Shown one piece after another: positions 36,224 through 45,963 of a stretch of DNA of 64,000 nt (the first letter of the stretch is position 1; every line of letters starts with the position of its first letter). The DNA lies in assembly GCF_030490285.1 (NCBI RefSeq), contig NZ_CP129884.1, positions 2,542,001 to 2,606,000 on the forward strand, read 5' to 3'. The position numbers and the translations under genes are program-made. The DNA is from Methylomonas montana. GTDB lineage: Bacteria > Pseudomonadota > Gammaproteobacteria > Methylococcales > Methylomonadaceae. The notes beneath the pieces were generated by a model. It worked only from the letters and a program-made list of their open reading frames with translations. It ran no database searches and was not told the origin of the DNA.

Positions 36224-37201
36224 TTATAGCAAATGACTAATAGCCTGTTTTTCTTCTTTTAACTCAATCTCGTTTTGGCGAAGTCTTTCCCAGCTGAAAT
36301 CATTGAGATCCAAGCCTTTGACGATGTTAATTTGGCCATCGACGACCGTGACCGGGAAGGAATAAACCAGCCCCTCTTCAATACCATAACTACCATCGGA
36401 AGCCACCGCCATACTCACCCAATCGCCTGGATCGGTGCCGTGCACCCAAACTCGCATGTGCTCGATAGCCGCGTGCGCCGCCGATGCCGCGCTGGACTGG
36501 CCGCGTACCTTGATGATTTCCGTGCCGCGATATTGTACGGTGGGGATGAAATCGTCGACAAACCAGGATCGCTCGACCAGCGACAACACATCCATGCCCT
36601 TAACCTTGGCATGATGCAGGTCGGGATATTGGGTACAGGAGTGATTGCCCCAAATCGCCACGTTTTTCACGTCCCGACTCAGCACGCCGCATTTCTCCGC
36701 GACCTGACTGATCGCCCGTTTATGATCGAGCATGGTCATCGCCGCGAAACACTCCGGCGCCAGATCGGGGGCGTTTTTGATGGCAATCAGCGCGTTGGTA
36801 TTGGCCGGATTGCCGGTCACCAACACCTTCACATTCCGATTTGCCACCTCGTTCAGCGCTTTGCCTTGCGTGATAAAAATCTGCGCATTATCGTGCAACA
36901 AGTCGCTACGCAGCATCCCCGGTCCACGCGGCTTGGCGCCCACTAAAAATGCATAATCGACATTTTCGAATGCCACCTTCGGATTGTCGGTAATAACGAT
37001 CTTATTAATCAACGGGAAGGCGCAATCGTTCAACTCCATTACCACGCCTTGCAGTTGTTTCATCGCCGGTGGAATTTCCAACAAGCGCAGCACGATAGGC
37101 TGATCGGGACCCAATAGTTCGCCAGACGCCAAATGAAATAACAAGGAATAACTAATCTGACCAGCGGCACCTGTTACGGCAATATCTACGGGCGTTTTCA
37201 T
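36224..37201 (-). CDS. mdh: NAD-dependent malate dehydrogenase
   Basis: A 325-residue enzyme that interconverts malate and oxaloacetate, used in the TCA and serine cycles. [15 protein letters not shown] binds [18 protein letters not shown] contributes substrate arginines, [13 protein letters not shown] and [12 protein letters not shown] (catalytic His) follow. The length and motifs place it in the LDH-like cytoplasmic MDH group. The start at 37201 has GAGGA six bases upstream; longer readings to 37243 do not. It diverges from mtdA across a 209-base control region, so the two sides of C1 assimilation may be co-regulated. Confidence 0.95.
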   Translation of the reverse strand: MKTPVDIAVTGAAGQISYSLLFHLASGELLGPDQPIVLRLLEIPPAMKQLQGVVMELNDCAFPLINKIVITDNPKVAFENVDYAFLVGAKPRGPGMLRSDLLHDNAQIFITQGKALNEVANRNVKVLVTGNPANTNALIAIKNAPDLAPECFAAMTMLDHKRAISQVAEKCGVLSRDVKNVAIWGNHSCTQYPDLHHAKVKGMDVLSLVERSWFVDDFIPTVQYRGTEIIKVRGQSSAASAAHAAIEHMRVWVHGTDPGDWVSMAVASDGSYGIEEGLVYSFPVTVVDGQINIVKGLDLNDFSWERLRQNEIELKEEKQAISHLL

Positions 37202-37325
37202 CTGCATTCCTCTTTGATTATTAGACTCTTCCACGACCGGCAACGCGGCGCATTTTTTTCAATATGACATAAAGTTTTTTAGCAAACAATCACTAATTCC
37301 AACCCTCACGGCCGCCGCGTGGATA

Positions 37326-37356
37326 TTGAAGCGCCTCAAATTTTATTCTGTATAAT
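37326..37356 (+). promoter_or_regulatory. Promoter of mtdA operon
   Basis: A perfect -10 box TATAAT lies at 37351-37356, preceded by TTGAAG at 37326-37331 with a 19-base spacer, longer than ideal. The predicted start site is about 48 bases before the mtdA ATG. Confidence 0.55.
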
Positions 37357-37410
37357 GCGGCCGGTTAATCATATCCGCTAGGCCACCCTCTCTTGATATC
37401 AGGTAGGTTA

Positions 37411-38268
37411 ATGAAAAAACTGCTATTCCAATTCGACACCGACAGCCATCCTTCCGTTTTCGACACTGTCGTGGCATACGACGGCGGCGCCGACCATGTC
37501 ATCGGTCATGGCAGCCTGACGCCCGACAACATCGGCGGATTGGTTGAGGGCACTATTTTTACCCGCGCGCCCAAGGACAAGAAAAATACCGCCATTTTCA
37601 TCGGCGGCAGCAATATGGAAGCCGGTCAACAGCTCCTGCTCGCGGTGCAAAAACATTTCTTTCCGGGTTTCCAAGTCTCGGTGATGCTGGATAGCAATGG
37701 CAGTAACACCACCGCGGCGGCGGCCGTCGCCAAACTCGCCAGCAGCGCGTCCTTGGCTGGCAAGAAAGCCGTGGTGCTTGCCGGTACCGGCCCAGTCGGA
37801 CAACGCGCGGCGGCCATGATGGCGCTGGAAGGCGCTCAAGTCAGCATCACCTCCCGGCATATTTTTAACGCCGAAAAAGCCTGTTTTGCGATGAAAGAGC
37901 GCTTCGGCGTGGATTTAACTCCGCTGGAAGCCGCCGACTACGACAGCCGCGCGGCGGCAATTGCAGATGCGAATATCGTCTTGGCCACCGGCGCCGCCGG
38001 AGTGGAATTATTGAAACCTGAACATTGGCAAAACAACCCTGAGCTGCAACTGCTGGCCGACGCTAACGCGACGCCGCCGGCCGGTATCGGCGGCACCGAT
38101 GTCATGGATAAAGGCGAGATACGTCACGGCAAAATCATCTGGGGCGCCATTGGCTTCGGCACGCTTAAATTAGCGCTGCACCGCGCCTGTATCGCCAAAC
38201 TCTTCGAAGATAACAAACAGGTTTTCGACGCCGAAATCATTTTCGCCCTAGCCAAAGCCATGGCTTAA
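37411..38268 (+). CDS. mtdA: Methylene-tetrahydromethanopterin/tetrahydrofolate dehydrogenase MtdA
   Basis: A 285-residue NADP-dependent enzyme that oxidises or reduces methylene-H4MPT and methylene-H4F, linking formaldehyde metabolism to the serine cycle. The N-terminal segment (KKLLFQFDTDSHPSVFDTVV) and substrate loop (FIGGSNMEAGQQLL) are diagnostic, and the NADP fold is seen in VVLAGTGPVGQRAAAM with ITSRH after it. Length matches MtdA. ATG 37411 follows AGGTAGG; the 6-residue longer reading from 37393 is less likely. Gene order mtdA-gckA-glyA is a C1 assimilation operon and the strongest clue that the host is a methylotroph. Confidence 0.93.
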   Translation: MKKLLFQFDTDSHPSVFDTVVAYDGGADHVIGHGSLTPDNIGGLVEGTIFTRAPKDKKNTAIFIGGSNMEAGQQLLLAVQKHFFPGFQVSVMLDSNGSNTTAAAAVAKLASSASLAGKKAVVLAGTGPVGQRAAAMMALEGAQVSITSRHIFNAEKACFAMKERFGVDLTPLEAADYDSRAAAIADANIVLATGAAGVELLKPEHWQNNPELQLLADANATPPAGIGGTDVMDKGEIRHGKIIWGAIGFGTLKLALHRACIAKLFEDNKQVFDAEIIFALAKAMA

Positions 38269-38286
38269 GGTCCGGGCCGGATCGGT

Positions 38287-39639
38287 ATGCCCTCAGCCAC
38301 ACCTAGCCTTCGCGGACATGCGGTAGCTGTTTTTCAGGCCGGCGTGGCGGCGGCCGATCCCTTTTTAGCGGTAAAACGCGTTGTTAAGTTCGAGGGGCGC
38401 CAACTGCATATTGGCGCAAATCAAGCTGAGCGGCGCGGCGAATGGCGAGGCATTCATTTAATCGCTTTCGGTAAAGCTGCCTGCGCGATGGCAAAAGCCG
38501 CCCAACAAATTATTCCCGCCTCCTGCTTAGCCGGCAAAGGCATCGCCGTCACTAATTACGAAAATCTTGCCTCGTTAGACCAAGTCGATGTGCTGGGGGC
38601 TGGCCACCCCTTACCGGACGAAAACGGACTGCAAGCCGCGAAAATTATCGCCAATCGCTTGCAGAGCGCCGGACCGAACGAAATGGTTTTAGTGCTGGTA
38701 TCGGGCGGTGGCTCGGCACTGCTGCCCTACCCGGCCGAAGGCATTCCGCTGGCCGATAAAATCGCTACCACCCAGCTTTTACTGGCTTGCGGCGCAAGCA
38801 TCAATCAAATCAACTGTGTCCGTAAGCATCTGTCACAATTAAAAGGCGGCGGCATGGCCCGGCTGGCTGCACCGGCCGACTTGCATGCGCTGATCCTGTC
38901 GGACGTATTGGGTGACGATTTAAGCGCCATCGCCAGCGGCCCAACCGTTGCCGACGATACCACTTACGCCGATGCGGTCGAGATACTGGTATCGTTCGGC
39001 ATCTGGCAACAAGTACCGCTCGCTGTGCAAACCCATTTGCAACAAGGCGTAAAAGGTTTACGGATTGAAACACCGAAGAGCGGTGACGCGATTTTCAAAA
39101 AAACGGGGCATACCCTGGTCGGCAGCAATGCGATCAGCGTCGATGCGGCATTGGACGCCGCTCGCAAACTGGGTTACCAAACCCGACTCTATAGCAAACA
39201 ATTGTGCGGTGAAGCCCGTTCGATGGCCGAACAACTGGTTTTACATGCACGGGACGTAGCCACCGACATCAAGCAACCGACCGCGCTAATCGCCGGCGGC
39301 GAAACGACCGTCACCTTAAAAGGCAACGGCAAAGGCGGCCGCAACCAGGAAATGGCGTTGGCTTTTGCGCTGGCCGCCGAAAAACAGGGCTTGATCGGCG
39401 AATGGACTTTCCTCAGCGGCGGCAGCGACGGCCTCGATGGCCCCACCGACGCGGCGGGCGGCATCGTCGATCAATACTCGCTGCGGCGCATGCGCGACGC
39501 GGCTATCGACCCGGCGGCGATGCTGGACGATAATAACTCTCATGCGGCATTGCAAGCCGCCAACGATTTACTACGATGCGGCGCGACCGGCACCAATGTG
39601 GCCGATTTGCAAGTCCTGCTGCTGCATCCCAACGAATAA
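38287..39639 (+). CDS. gckA: Glycerate 2-kinase (MOFRL family)
   Basis: A 450-residue kinase that makes 2-phosphoglycerate from glycerate, the entry to lower glycolysis from the serine cycle. Conserved segments are IAFGKAACAMAKA, GAGHPLPDENGLQAA, LVSGGGSALL, NCVRKHLSQLKGGG, LSDVLGDDLSAIASGPT and GKGGRNQEMALAFAL; the latter belongs to the MOFRL domain, followed by FLSGGSDGLDGPTDAAGG. Position between mtdA and glyA supports gckA over ttuD, which belongs to tartrate pathways. It follows mtdA by 18 bases. Confidence 0.9.
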   Translation: MPSATPSLRGHAVAVFQAGVAAADPFLAVKRVVKFEGRQLHIGANQAERRGEWRGIHLIAFGKAACAMAKAAQQIIPASCLAGKGIAVTNYENLASLDQVDVLGAGHPLPDENGLQAAKIIANRLQSAGPNEMVLVLVSGGGSALLPYPAEGIPLADKIATTQLLLACGASINQINCVRKHLSQLKGGGMARLAAPADLHALILSDVLGDDLSAIASGPTVADDTTYADAVEILVSFGIWQQVPLAVQTHLQQGVKGLRIETPKSGDAIFKKTGHTLVGSNAISVDAALDAARKLGYQTRLYSKQLCGEARSMAEQLVLHARDVATDIKQPTALIAGGETTVTLKGNGKGGRNQEMALAFALAAEKQGLIGEWTFLSGGSDGLDGPTDAAGGIVDQYSLRRMRDAAIDPAAMLDDNNSHAALQAANDLLRCGATGTNVADLQVLLLHPNE

Positions 39640-39664
39640 CCCGAACTCACATTAGGAGAACAAT

Positions 39665-40924
39665 ATGTTTAGCAAATCGATGACCATTGAAGGTTTTGAT
39701 AACGAACTTTTCCAGGCCATGGAACAAGAACGTCAACGCCAGGAAGACCATATCGAGTTAATTGCCTCGGAAAACTATGCCAGCCCGCGCGTGCTGGAAG
39801 CGCAAGGCTCGCTGCTGACCAATAAATATGCGGAAGGCTATCCGGGAAAACGCTATTACGGCGGCTGCGAGTACGTCGACATCGTCGAGCAATTAGCTAT
39901 CGACCGCGCCAAGGAACTGTTCGGCGCCGATTACGCCAATGTGCAACCGCATTCCGGTTCTCAGGCCAATATGGCCGTATTCATGTCCTTGATAGAGCCT
40001 GGCGATACCGTGCTCGGTTTAAGCCTGGCCGACGGCGGCCACTTAACTCACGGTGCCAAGCCCAATTTCTCCGGCAAAATCTACAACGCTATCCAGTACG
40101 GCTTGAATAAAGACACCGGCGAAATCGATTACGAACAAGTCGAAGCGCTGGCATTGGAGCACAAGCCTAAATTGATCATTGCCGGCTTCTCGGCTTATTC
40201 CCGCATCTGGGACTGGCAACGTTTCCGCGACATTGCCGATAAAGTTGGCGCCTATTTAGTCGTCGACATGGCCCACGTCGCCGGCCTGGTCGCCGCCGGT
40301 TTATACCCCAATCCGGTACCGATCGCCGACGTGGTGACCAGCACCACGCATAAATCCCTGCGCGGCCCGCGCGGCGGCTTGATTTTGTGCAAAAGCAATC
40401 CAGACCTGGAAAAGAAGATCAACTCCAATATCTTCCCCGGCATTCAAGGCGGACCGTTGATGCATGTGATCGCCGCCAAAGCGGTAGCCTTTAAAGAAGC
40501 GCTGACCCCGGAATTTAAAACCTACCAACAACAGGTGGTGAAAAACGCCCAGGCCATGGCGGACGTGTTTATCAAACGCGGTTTCGACGTGGTATCGGGC
40601 GGTACCGACAACCATTTGATGCTGGTGTCGCTAATCCCGAAAGGCATCACCGGCAAAGCTGCCGATGCCGCGTTGGGCCGCGCCCACATTACCGTCAATA
40701 AAAACGCGGTGCCTAACGATCCGCAATCGCCCTTCGTCACCAGCGGCATCCGCGTCGGCACTCCGGCGCCCACTTCGCGCGGCTTCAAGGAAGACGAAGT
40801 GCGCCAGGTGGCGCATTTGATGTGCGACGTGATGGATAACATCGAAGACGAAAGCGTGATCGACGCGGTCCGGGAAAAAGTGCATTTGCTGTGCGCACGT
40901 TTTCCGGTTTATTCGGCGGAGTAA
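39665..40924 (+). CDS. glyA: Serine hydroxymethyltransferase
   Basis: A 419-residue PLP enzyme that transfers the C1 unit of methylene-H4F to glycine to form serine. The PLP lysine is near residue 229 in [45 protein letters not shown] and the C-terminal [16 protein letters not shown] are all present. A ribosome-binding site AGGAGAA precedes ATG 39665. It closes the operon with mtdA and gckA. Confidence 0.97.
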   Translation: MFSKSMTIEGFDNELFQAMEQERQRQEDHIELIASENYASPRVLEAQGSLLTNKYAEGYPGKRYYGGCEYVDIVEQLAIDRAKELFGADYANVQPHSGSQANMAVFMSLIEPGDTVLGLSLADGGHLTHGAKPNFSGKIYNAIQYGLNKDTGEIDYEQVEALALEHKPKLIIAGFSAYSRIWDWQRFRDIADKVGAYLVVDMAHVAGLVAAGLYPNPVPIADVVTSTTHKSLRGPRGGLILCKSNPDLEKKINSNIFPGIQGGPLMHVIAAKAVAFKEALTPEFKTYQQQVVKNAQAMADVFIKRGFDVVSGGTDNHLMLVSLIPKGITGKAADAALGRAHITVNKNAVPNDPQSPFVTSGIRVGTPAPTSRGFKEDEVRQVAHLMCDVMDNIEDESVIDAVREKVHLLCARFPVYSAE

Positions 40925-41015
40925 GTTTGAATCAGGGCATCCCAGCGGATGCCCATCAAGCTAAAGTCAATCAATCCAAAATCCGGCCGGTACAACAGCT
41001 ACCCACTCATCTCGA

Positions 41016-41042
41016 GGCCGGCCATGATAAGCATGACCGGCC
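41016..41042. terminator. Hairpin between converging glyA and RND genes
   Basis: GGCCGGCCATG and CATGACCGGCC form an 11-bp stem with one mismatch around ATAAG. It sits between the two converging genes and could act in both directions, but neither side has a T-run, so intrinsic termination is doubtful. Confidence 0.4.
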
Positions 41043-41060
41043 GCTCGTTAAACCCATCGC

Positions 41061-44000
41061 CTATTGCTGTGCCGTATGATCGCGAGCCAATAGTAAGTAA
41101 AAAGCCGGCACCACGAACAAGGTAAACAAGGTGCCTAAGCCTAAGCCGGTCGCGATTACCAAACCAATCGCAAACCGGCTGGCGGCGCCCGGCCCAGTCG
41201 CCAGTAACAAAGGCAGCATCGCCACGATCATCGCCACGGTGGTCATCAGGATAGGCCGTAGCCGAATGCTGGCGGCTTGTTCGATGGCTAAGTGCCTGCC
41301 CATTCCCTCGCGAATTTGCAATTGATTGGCAAACTCTACGATCAAGATGCCGTTCTTGGCGACCAAGCCGATCAAGGTAATCAAGCCCACCTGCGTGTAA
41401 ATATTGACCGTCGCAAAACCCAGCATTAAAAACGCCATTGCGCTGGCGATGGATAATGGCACCGAAATCAAAATGATCAAAGGGTCGCGCCAGCTTTCGA
41501 ATTGCGCGGCCAACACCAAGTAGATAATCAGCAGCGCCATGAAAAAAGTGACGATCAACACATTGCCCTGCTGTAGATATTGCCGAGATTCGCCGGTGTA
41601 ATCCCAACCGAAACCACGCGGAAACACGTCGCCGGCGATTTTTTCCAGGCCGGCCATCGCATCGCCCAGACCCACGCCGGGGATCACCATGCCGCTGACA
41701 GTCAGGCTGTTTAATTGTTGAAACTGGCTGCGCTTGCCGGGTTCCACCGAGTTTTCGATTTTTACCAGCGAGGACAACGGTACTTGCGCACCGGAGGCGG
41801 TACGCAAATAGTAATAATCCAGCTTGCCGACATCCAAACGGGAAGCATCGTCCACCTGCGGAATCACTTTATAACTACGGCCTTGCAAGCTGAAGCGATT
41901 GACATATTGCCCACCCAGCAAGGTCGCCAGGTTACTGCCTATATCCTGCATGGTAATGCCCAGATCGGCGGCACGATCACGATCGATCACCAGCGTCGAT
42001 TTCGGCCGATTGAAGGAAACGTCTTTCATCAGAAAAGCAAACTGACCACTTTGCATGGCCTTGTCCAGCAGTTGGTCGGCTGCTTGGTCCAGCTTCACGT
42101 AATCTGCATCGCTGGTAATCACGAACTGCATCGGCAGTCCGCCACCCGACCCTGGCAGGCTTGGCGGCGGGATCACCGCGCTCTGAAACCCGGCCACTTT
42201 ATCCACTTTGCTCTGCAACTCCGGCACGATCTGTTCCAGCGAACGTTGGCGCTGAAATGTGGAAGGCATTTTGAAGCCGCTGAACACGGTGTTGGCATCG
42301 CCGCCGAAGCCCATGATCAAAAAGCTTTCTTCGTGTTCCGGGACGCTCTCAAACTGCTTGATCAACTCGCGCGCATAGACTTCGTTATATTTCAAGGTGG
42401 CAGTTTGCGGCGCGGTGGAAATCGCGAACAAAAAGCTTTGATCTTCGGTCGGCGCCAGCTCTTTATTGGAGAGCATGAACATGAAATAAATGCTAACCAA
42501 CATCAGCAACGCAAACATCATCACCGCCGCCGGATATTCCAGTACCTTGTGCAGTAAGCGCAGATAGAAGCGGGCCAAGCTGTCGAAAAAATGTTCGACA
42601 GCCAGTTCGAAGCGGCCGGGTTGGCCGGCATCTTTCAAAAAGCGCGAACTCATCATCGGCGACAAGGTCAGCGCCACTATCCCGGAAATCAATACCGCCC
42701 CGGCCAAGGAAAATGCAAATTCGGTAAACAAGGTGCCGACCAGACCTCCCATGAAGCCAATCGGCGCGTAAACCGCAATAAGCGTAGTCGTCATCGCGAT
42801 GACTGGCAGACCCAGTTCGCGAGCACCTTCGATGGCAGCCTGCATCCGGGTGTGGCCGTCCTCGATATGCCGGTGAATGTTTTCCACCACCACGATCGCA
42901 TCATCGACCACTAAACCGATCGCCAATACCATCGCCAGCATGGTCAGCAAGTTCAGCGAAAAGCCCATTGCCAGCATCAAAAACGCACCGCCCACCAAGG
43001 ACAAAGGCACGGTCACCGCCGGGATTAGGGCGGCTCGAAACGAACCCAAAGACAAAAAAATCACCACCAAGACGATGGCGACCGCTTCCAGCAAGGTGCT
43101 GAATACCTCGTGAATGGAATCCTCGATAAATTGGCTGGCGTCGTAGGGCAACAATATATGCATCGCATCGGGCAGATCGCGTTCGATCTCTTTTAATTGC
43201 CGCTTAACGGCTTTGGCGACGGTGAGCGGATTGGCGCCGGGCGCTTGTTCTATGCCCATGAAAATCGCCATTTTGCCTTTGTACCAGTCCACCGAATCGT
43301 AATCTTCGCTACCCAGTTCGATATTGGCGATGTCGGCCAGCCGCACCAGTGAGCCGCCGCGATTGCTGACGACCAATTGTTGAAACTGCTGCTGGCTGAC
43401 CGCGTCGGTGGTGGCGCCCAAATCGAGCTTGACGTAATTGCCCTTGGTGCCGCCCACTCCGGACAGATAATTGTTGGCGCGCAAGACCTGATCTACCTCG
43501 CCGGCAGTGACGCCAAGCGCCGCCATCCGCTCCGGATCCAGCCAGATCCGCATTGCAAAGGTCTTATTGCCCAACATCGCCGCTTTGCCGACGCCAGCCA
43601 CCGCTTGCAGCTTGGGCTGCACCACCCGCAGCATGTAATCGCTGAGCTGCGCGGCTTGCAAGGTATCGCTGTACAGTGCGATATACATCAAAGCCGTGTC
43701 GTCGCCGGTCTGCGAGGTGATCACCGGATCCTCGGCTTCTTCCGGCAACACGTTACGCTGGCTGGCGACCTTGGCCTGGATTTCCGCGACGGCGGCGTTC
43801 GGGTCGTAGTTCAGACGCATATGCGCCTCGATTACCGAGCTACCTTGCCGACTGCTGGAGGATAGATAATCGATGCCATTGGCTTCGGCGATGGCTTGCT
43901 GCAAGGGCGTGGTGATAAACCCTTTGATCAGTTCGCTGCCGGCGCCGGGATAAGAGGTGGTGATGGTCACCACGGTGTTTTCGGTTTCCGGGTATTGGCG

Positions 44001-44102
44001 CAGTTCCAATACCGTCAACGCCCGCAAACCCAGAATCAGAATCAGCAAGCTGACTACACTGGCCAACACCGGCCGCTGGATGAACAGATCGGTAAATTTC
44101 AC
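41061..44102 (-). CDS. RND efflux pump inner-membrane subunit
   Basis: A 1013-residue RND transporter of the hydrophobe/amphiphile efflux group. It starts MKFTDLFIQRPVLASVVSLL, with 12 predicted membrane helices and two large periplasmic loops. The proton-relay helix shows GLVVDDAIVVVENIHRHI. Sequence features such as GIEQAPGANPLTVAKAVKRQ and the length fit the MexF/MdtB-like range, but substrates cannot be read. The gene overlaps the adaptor gene by 4 bases. No outer-membrane factor follows, so a TolC-like protein from elsewhere would be needed. Confidence 0.93.
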   Translation of the reverse strand: MKFTDLFIQRPVLASVVSLLILILGLRALTVLELRQYPETENTVVTITTSYPGAGSELIKGFITTPLQQAIAEANGIDYLSSSSRQGSSVIEAHMRLNYDPNAAVAEIQAKVASQRNVLPEEAEDPVITSQTGDDTALMYIALYSDTLQAAQLSDYMLRVVQPKLQAVAGVGKAAMLGNKTFAMRIWLDPERMAALGVTAGEVDQVLRANNYLSGVGGTKGNYVKLDLGATTDAVSQQQFQQLVVSNRGGSLVRLADIANIELGSEDYDSVDWYKGKMAIFMGIEQAPGANPLTVAKAVKRQLKEIERDLPDAMHILLPYDASQFIEDSIHEVFSTLLEAVAIVLVVIFLSLGSFRAALIPAVTVPLSLVGGAFLMLAMGFSLNLLTMLAMVLAIGLVVDDAIVVVENIHRHIEDGHTRMQAAIEGARELGLPVIAMTTTLIAVYAPIGFMGGLVGTLFTEFAFSLAGAVLISGIVALTLSPMMSSRFLKDAGQPGRFELAVEHFFDSLARFYLRLLHKVLEYPAAVMMFALLMLVSIYFMFMLSNKELAPTEDQSFLFAISTAPQTATLKYNEVYARELIKQFESVPEHEESFLIMGFGGDANTVFSGFKMPSTFQRQRSLEQIVPELQSKVDKVAGFQSAVIPPPSLPGSGGGLPMQFVITSDADYVKLDQAADQLLDKAMQSGQFAFLMKDVSFNRPKSTLVIDRDRAADLGITMQDIGSNLATLLGGQYVNRFSLQGRSYKVIPQVDDASRLDVGKLDYYYLRTASGAQVPLSSLVKIENSVEPGKRSQFQQLNSLTVSGMVIPGVGLGDAMAGLEKIAGDVFPRGFGWDYTGESRQYLQQGNVLIVTFFMALLIIYLVLAAQFESWRDPLIILISVPLSIASAMAFLMLGFATVNIYTQVGLITLIGLVAKNGILIVEFANQLQIREGMGRHLAIEQAASIRLRPILMTTVAMIVAMLPLLLATGPGAASRFAIGLVIATGLGLGTLFTLFVVPAFYLLLARDHTAQQ

Positions 44103-45193
44103 TGCGCAGCCCCGCGTTCGCCAGGCGCCGCTTGACTGTCCACGGCCACCGGCATGCCGTTGCGCAGTTTGACCTGTCCGGCACTGACTACTTTATCCCC
44201 CGCATTGAGACCGCTGACAATCTCTACCCTGCCCGCTCGGCTCTGTCCGGTTTGTACTTGCCGGTTTTGTGCGGTAAAACCTTTGTCGTTACCGACCAGC
44301 AAAAACACGGACTCACCGTAAGGATTGTATGTAACCGCCGTATCCGGCACGGTTAATACCGAACTCTGTTTTCCGGAAACGATTTGCACCTGGGCAAACA
44401 TACCGGGATGCAGCCTTCTATCCTGATTTTTTAAGCGGGCCTGCACTTTCAAGGAGCGGCTTTGTTGCTCCACCGCCGGGCTGATCGCCATGATTTCGCC
44501 GCCGAAAGATTGATCGGGATACGCCTGAACATTAACGGCAACTTGCTGACCGACATTGAGTTGGCTTAAATAGCGCTCCGGCAAGCTGAAATCCAGAAAG
44601 ATAGGATCGAGTTGTTGCAGCAGAATGATGGCGGAACCGACCGGTAAATATTGGCCTAAATCCACCTGGCGTATGCCTAATTCGCCGCTAAATGGCGCTT
44701 TTATCTGCTTCTTGGCAATCAGCGTTTGTTTACTACTTACCGCGGCGCTTGCTTCTTCCAACAAGGCTTTGTTTTGGTCGTAATCCGATTGCGACACGAA
44801 TTTTTTGTCTTTCAGCTGAGCGCTGCGTTGATAACGAATTTGCGCCAGGCGCTGCTCGGCCTGCAGACCTTGTAACTCGGCTTGGTCGGTCGCGCTATCC
44901 AGCTCGATCAGCAATTGTCCTTGCTTGACGGCTTGCCCGGATTCGAAATGTATCGCCTTGATTTGCCCGGCCACTTCGTTGCTGATGTTAATGCCCGCGA
45001 CTGCGCGTAAACTGCCGACCGCTGCCAACGAGGCCGGCCATTGCTCATGTTTAACGTCGGCGACGGCAACCAGCGGTGGCGGTGGCGCTTGCATCTGGCT
45101 GATGGCTTGATTGATCTGAAAAAATTTCATGCCAAACAATCCGCCGAGAATCAACACGGAGAACAACAAGACGAGCAGGATACGTTTAATCAT
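44099..45193 (-). CDS. RND efflux periplasmic adaptor protein
   Basis: A 364-residue membrane-fusion protein with an N-terminal membrane anchor (MIKRILLVLLFSVLILGGLF). The lipoyl half-motifs (SNEVAGQIKAIHFESGQAV, and later IKAPFSGELGIRQVDLGQYL) flank a helical hairpin; beta-barrel and membrane-proximal domains follow. Start 45193 is chosen because it gives the membrane anchor at once; a longer reading to 45292 runs into the neighbouring hydrolase gene and is rejected. It bridges the RND pump to an outer-membrane channel. Confidence 0.9.
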   Translation of the reverse strand: MIKRILLVLLFSVLILGGLFGMKFFQINQAISQMQAPPPPLVAVADVKHEQWPASLAAVGSLRAVAGINISNEVAGQIKAIHFESGQAVKQGQLLIELDSATDQAELQGLQAEQRLAQIRYQRSAQLKDKKFVSQSDYDQNKALLEEASAAVSSKQTLIAKKQIKAPFSGELGIRQVDLGQYLPVGSAIILLQQLDPIFLDFSLPERYLSQLNVGQQVAVNVQAYPDQSFGGEIMAISPAVEQQSRSLKVQARLKNQDRRLHPGMFAQVQIVSGKQSSVLTVPDTAVTYNPYGESVFLLVGNDKGFTAQNRQVQTGQSRAGRVEIVSGLNAGDKVVSAGQVKLRNGMPVAVDSQAAPGERGAAQ

Positions 45194-45231
45194 ACGTAAA
45201 TTAACGAGATGGAGACGAAAGGAATAGTCTA

Positions 45232-45960
45232 TCAAATATACAGAGGCGCCATGCGCCGCCAATAATGCCCTTGGTGGGCCCGTCCCTCCCATTCGTATAA
45301 CTGATGCCGAATACCCTTCCGCGCCAATATTTGGCTCAAATCGTGATTATTTTGCAAAAACGGATCTTCCTTTCCGATCACCAAAGTAATTTCCATTTTG
45401 CGCAATTCGGCCAACTGCCCAGGGCAATTCAAATTGGGCAAAAAATGCGTGGGCGTATGAAAGTAGATGTTATCGTCGTAATAACCGTCAAACAGGTTTC
45501 TGAAGTATTCCACGTCCAAGGTCAGATCGAAACGGCCGGAAAATGCCACCAACTTTTTAAACAATTGCGGGTGTCTAAAAGCAATATTGGCGGCATGATA
45601 AGCGCCTAGACTGCAACCGTGGGCAATGACGCTGGGATGGGGATTTTTCAAGGCCATGAACGGCATGATTTCGTTCAGGACATAATCCTCGAAATGCATA
45701 TGCCGTTGAATGCGGTCTTCCGGACGGTTCCAGAAACAGTAGAACGTCTCGTGATCGATGCTGTCCAGGCAATACAACTGCAACTGTCCGGCCTCGATTT
45801 TCGCGCGCAGACTATCGACTATCCTGAGATTTTCGTATTCGTAAAAACGGCCGTCACGAGTCGGAAAAATCAACACTTTGACACCGGCATGGCCAAAAAT
45901 CAGAAACTCCATGTCTCTGCCCAAACGCGGGCTATACCAGTGGTGATATTCGCGATTCAT
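45232..45960 (-). CDS. Alpha/beta hydrolase of the esterase D-like family
   Basis: A 242-residue hydrolase. It begins MNREYHHWYSPRLGRDMEFL, the nucleophile Ser is in AHGCSLGAYHAANIA, an Asp is in GKEDPF and the His in GRAHQGHYW. The layout matches small bacterial esterases annotated as putative (feruloyl/carboxyl) esterases. There is no signal peptide. It follows the next hydrolase gene by 3 bases, so the two hydrolases form a pair. Confidence 0.8.
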   Translation of the reverse strand: MNREYHHWYSPRLGRDMEFLIFGHAGVKVLIFPTRDGRFYEYENLRIVDSLRAKIEAGQLQLYCLDSIDHETFYCFWNRPEDRIQRHMHFEDYVLNEIMPFMALKNPHPSVIAHGCSLGAYHAANIAFRHPQLFKKLVAFSGRFDLTLDVEYFRNLFDGYYDDNIYFHTPTHFLPNLNCPGQLAELRKMEITLVIGKEDPFLQNNHDLSQILARKGIRHQLYEWEGRAHQGHYWRRMAPLYI

Positions 45961-45963
45961 AAT

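Noticed and set aside
45193-45292. N-terminal extension of the RND adaptor protein to 45292
   Set aside because: The extension would overlap the hydrolase gene and hide the N-terminal membrane anchor; start 45193 is consistent with the family.
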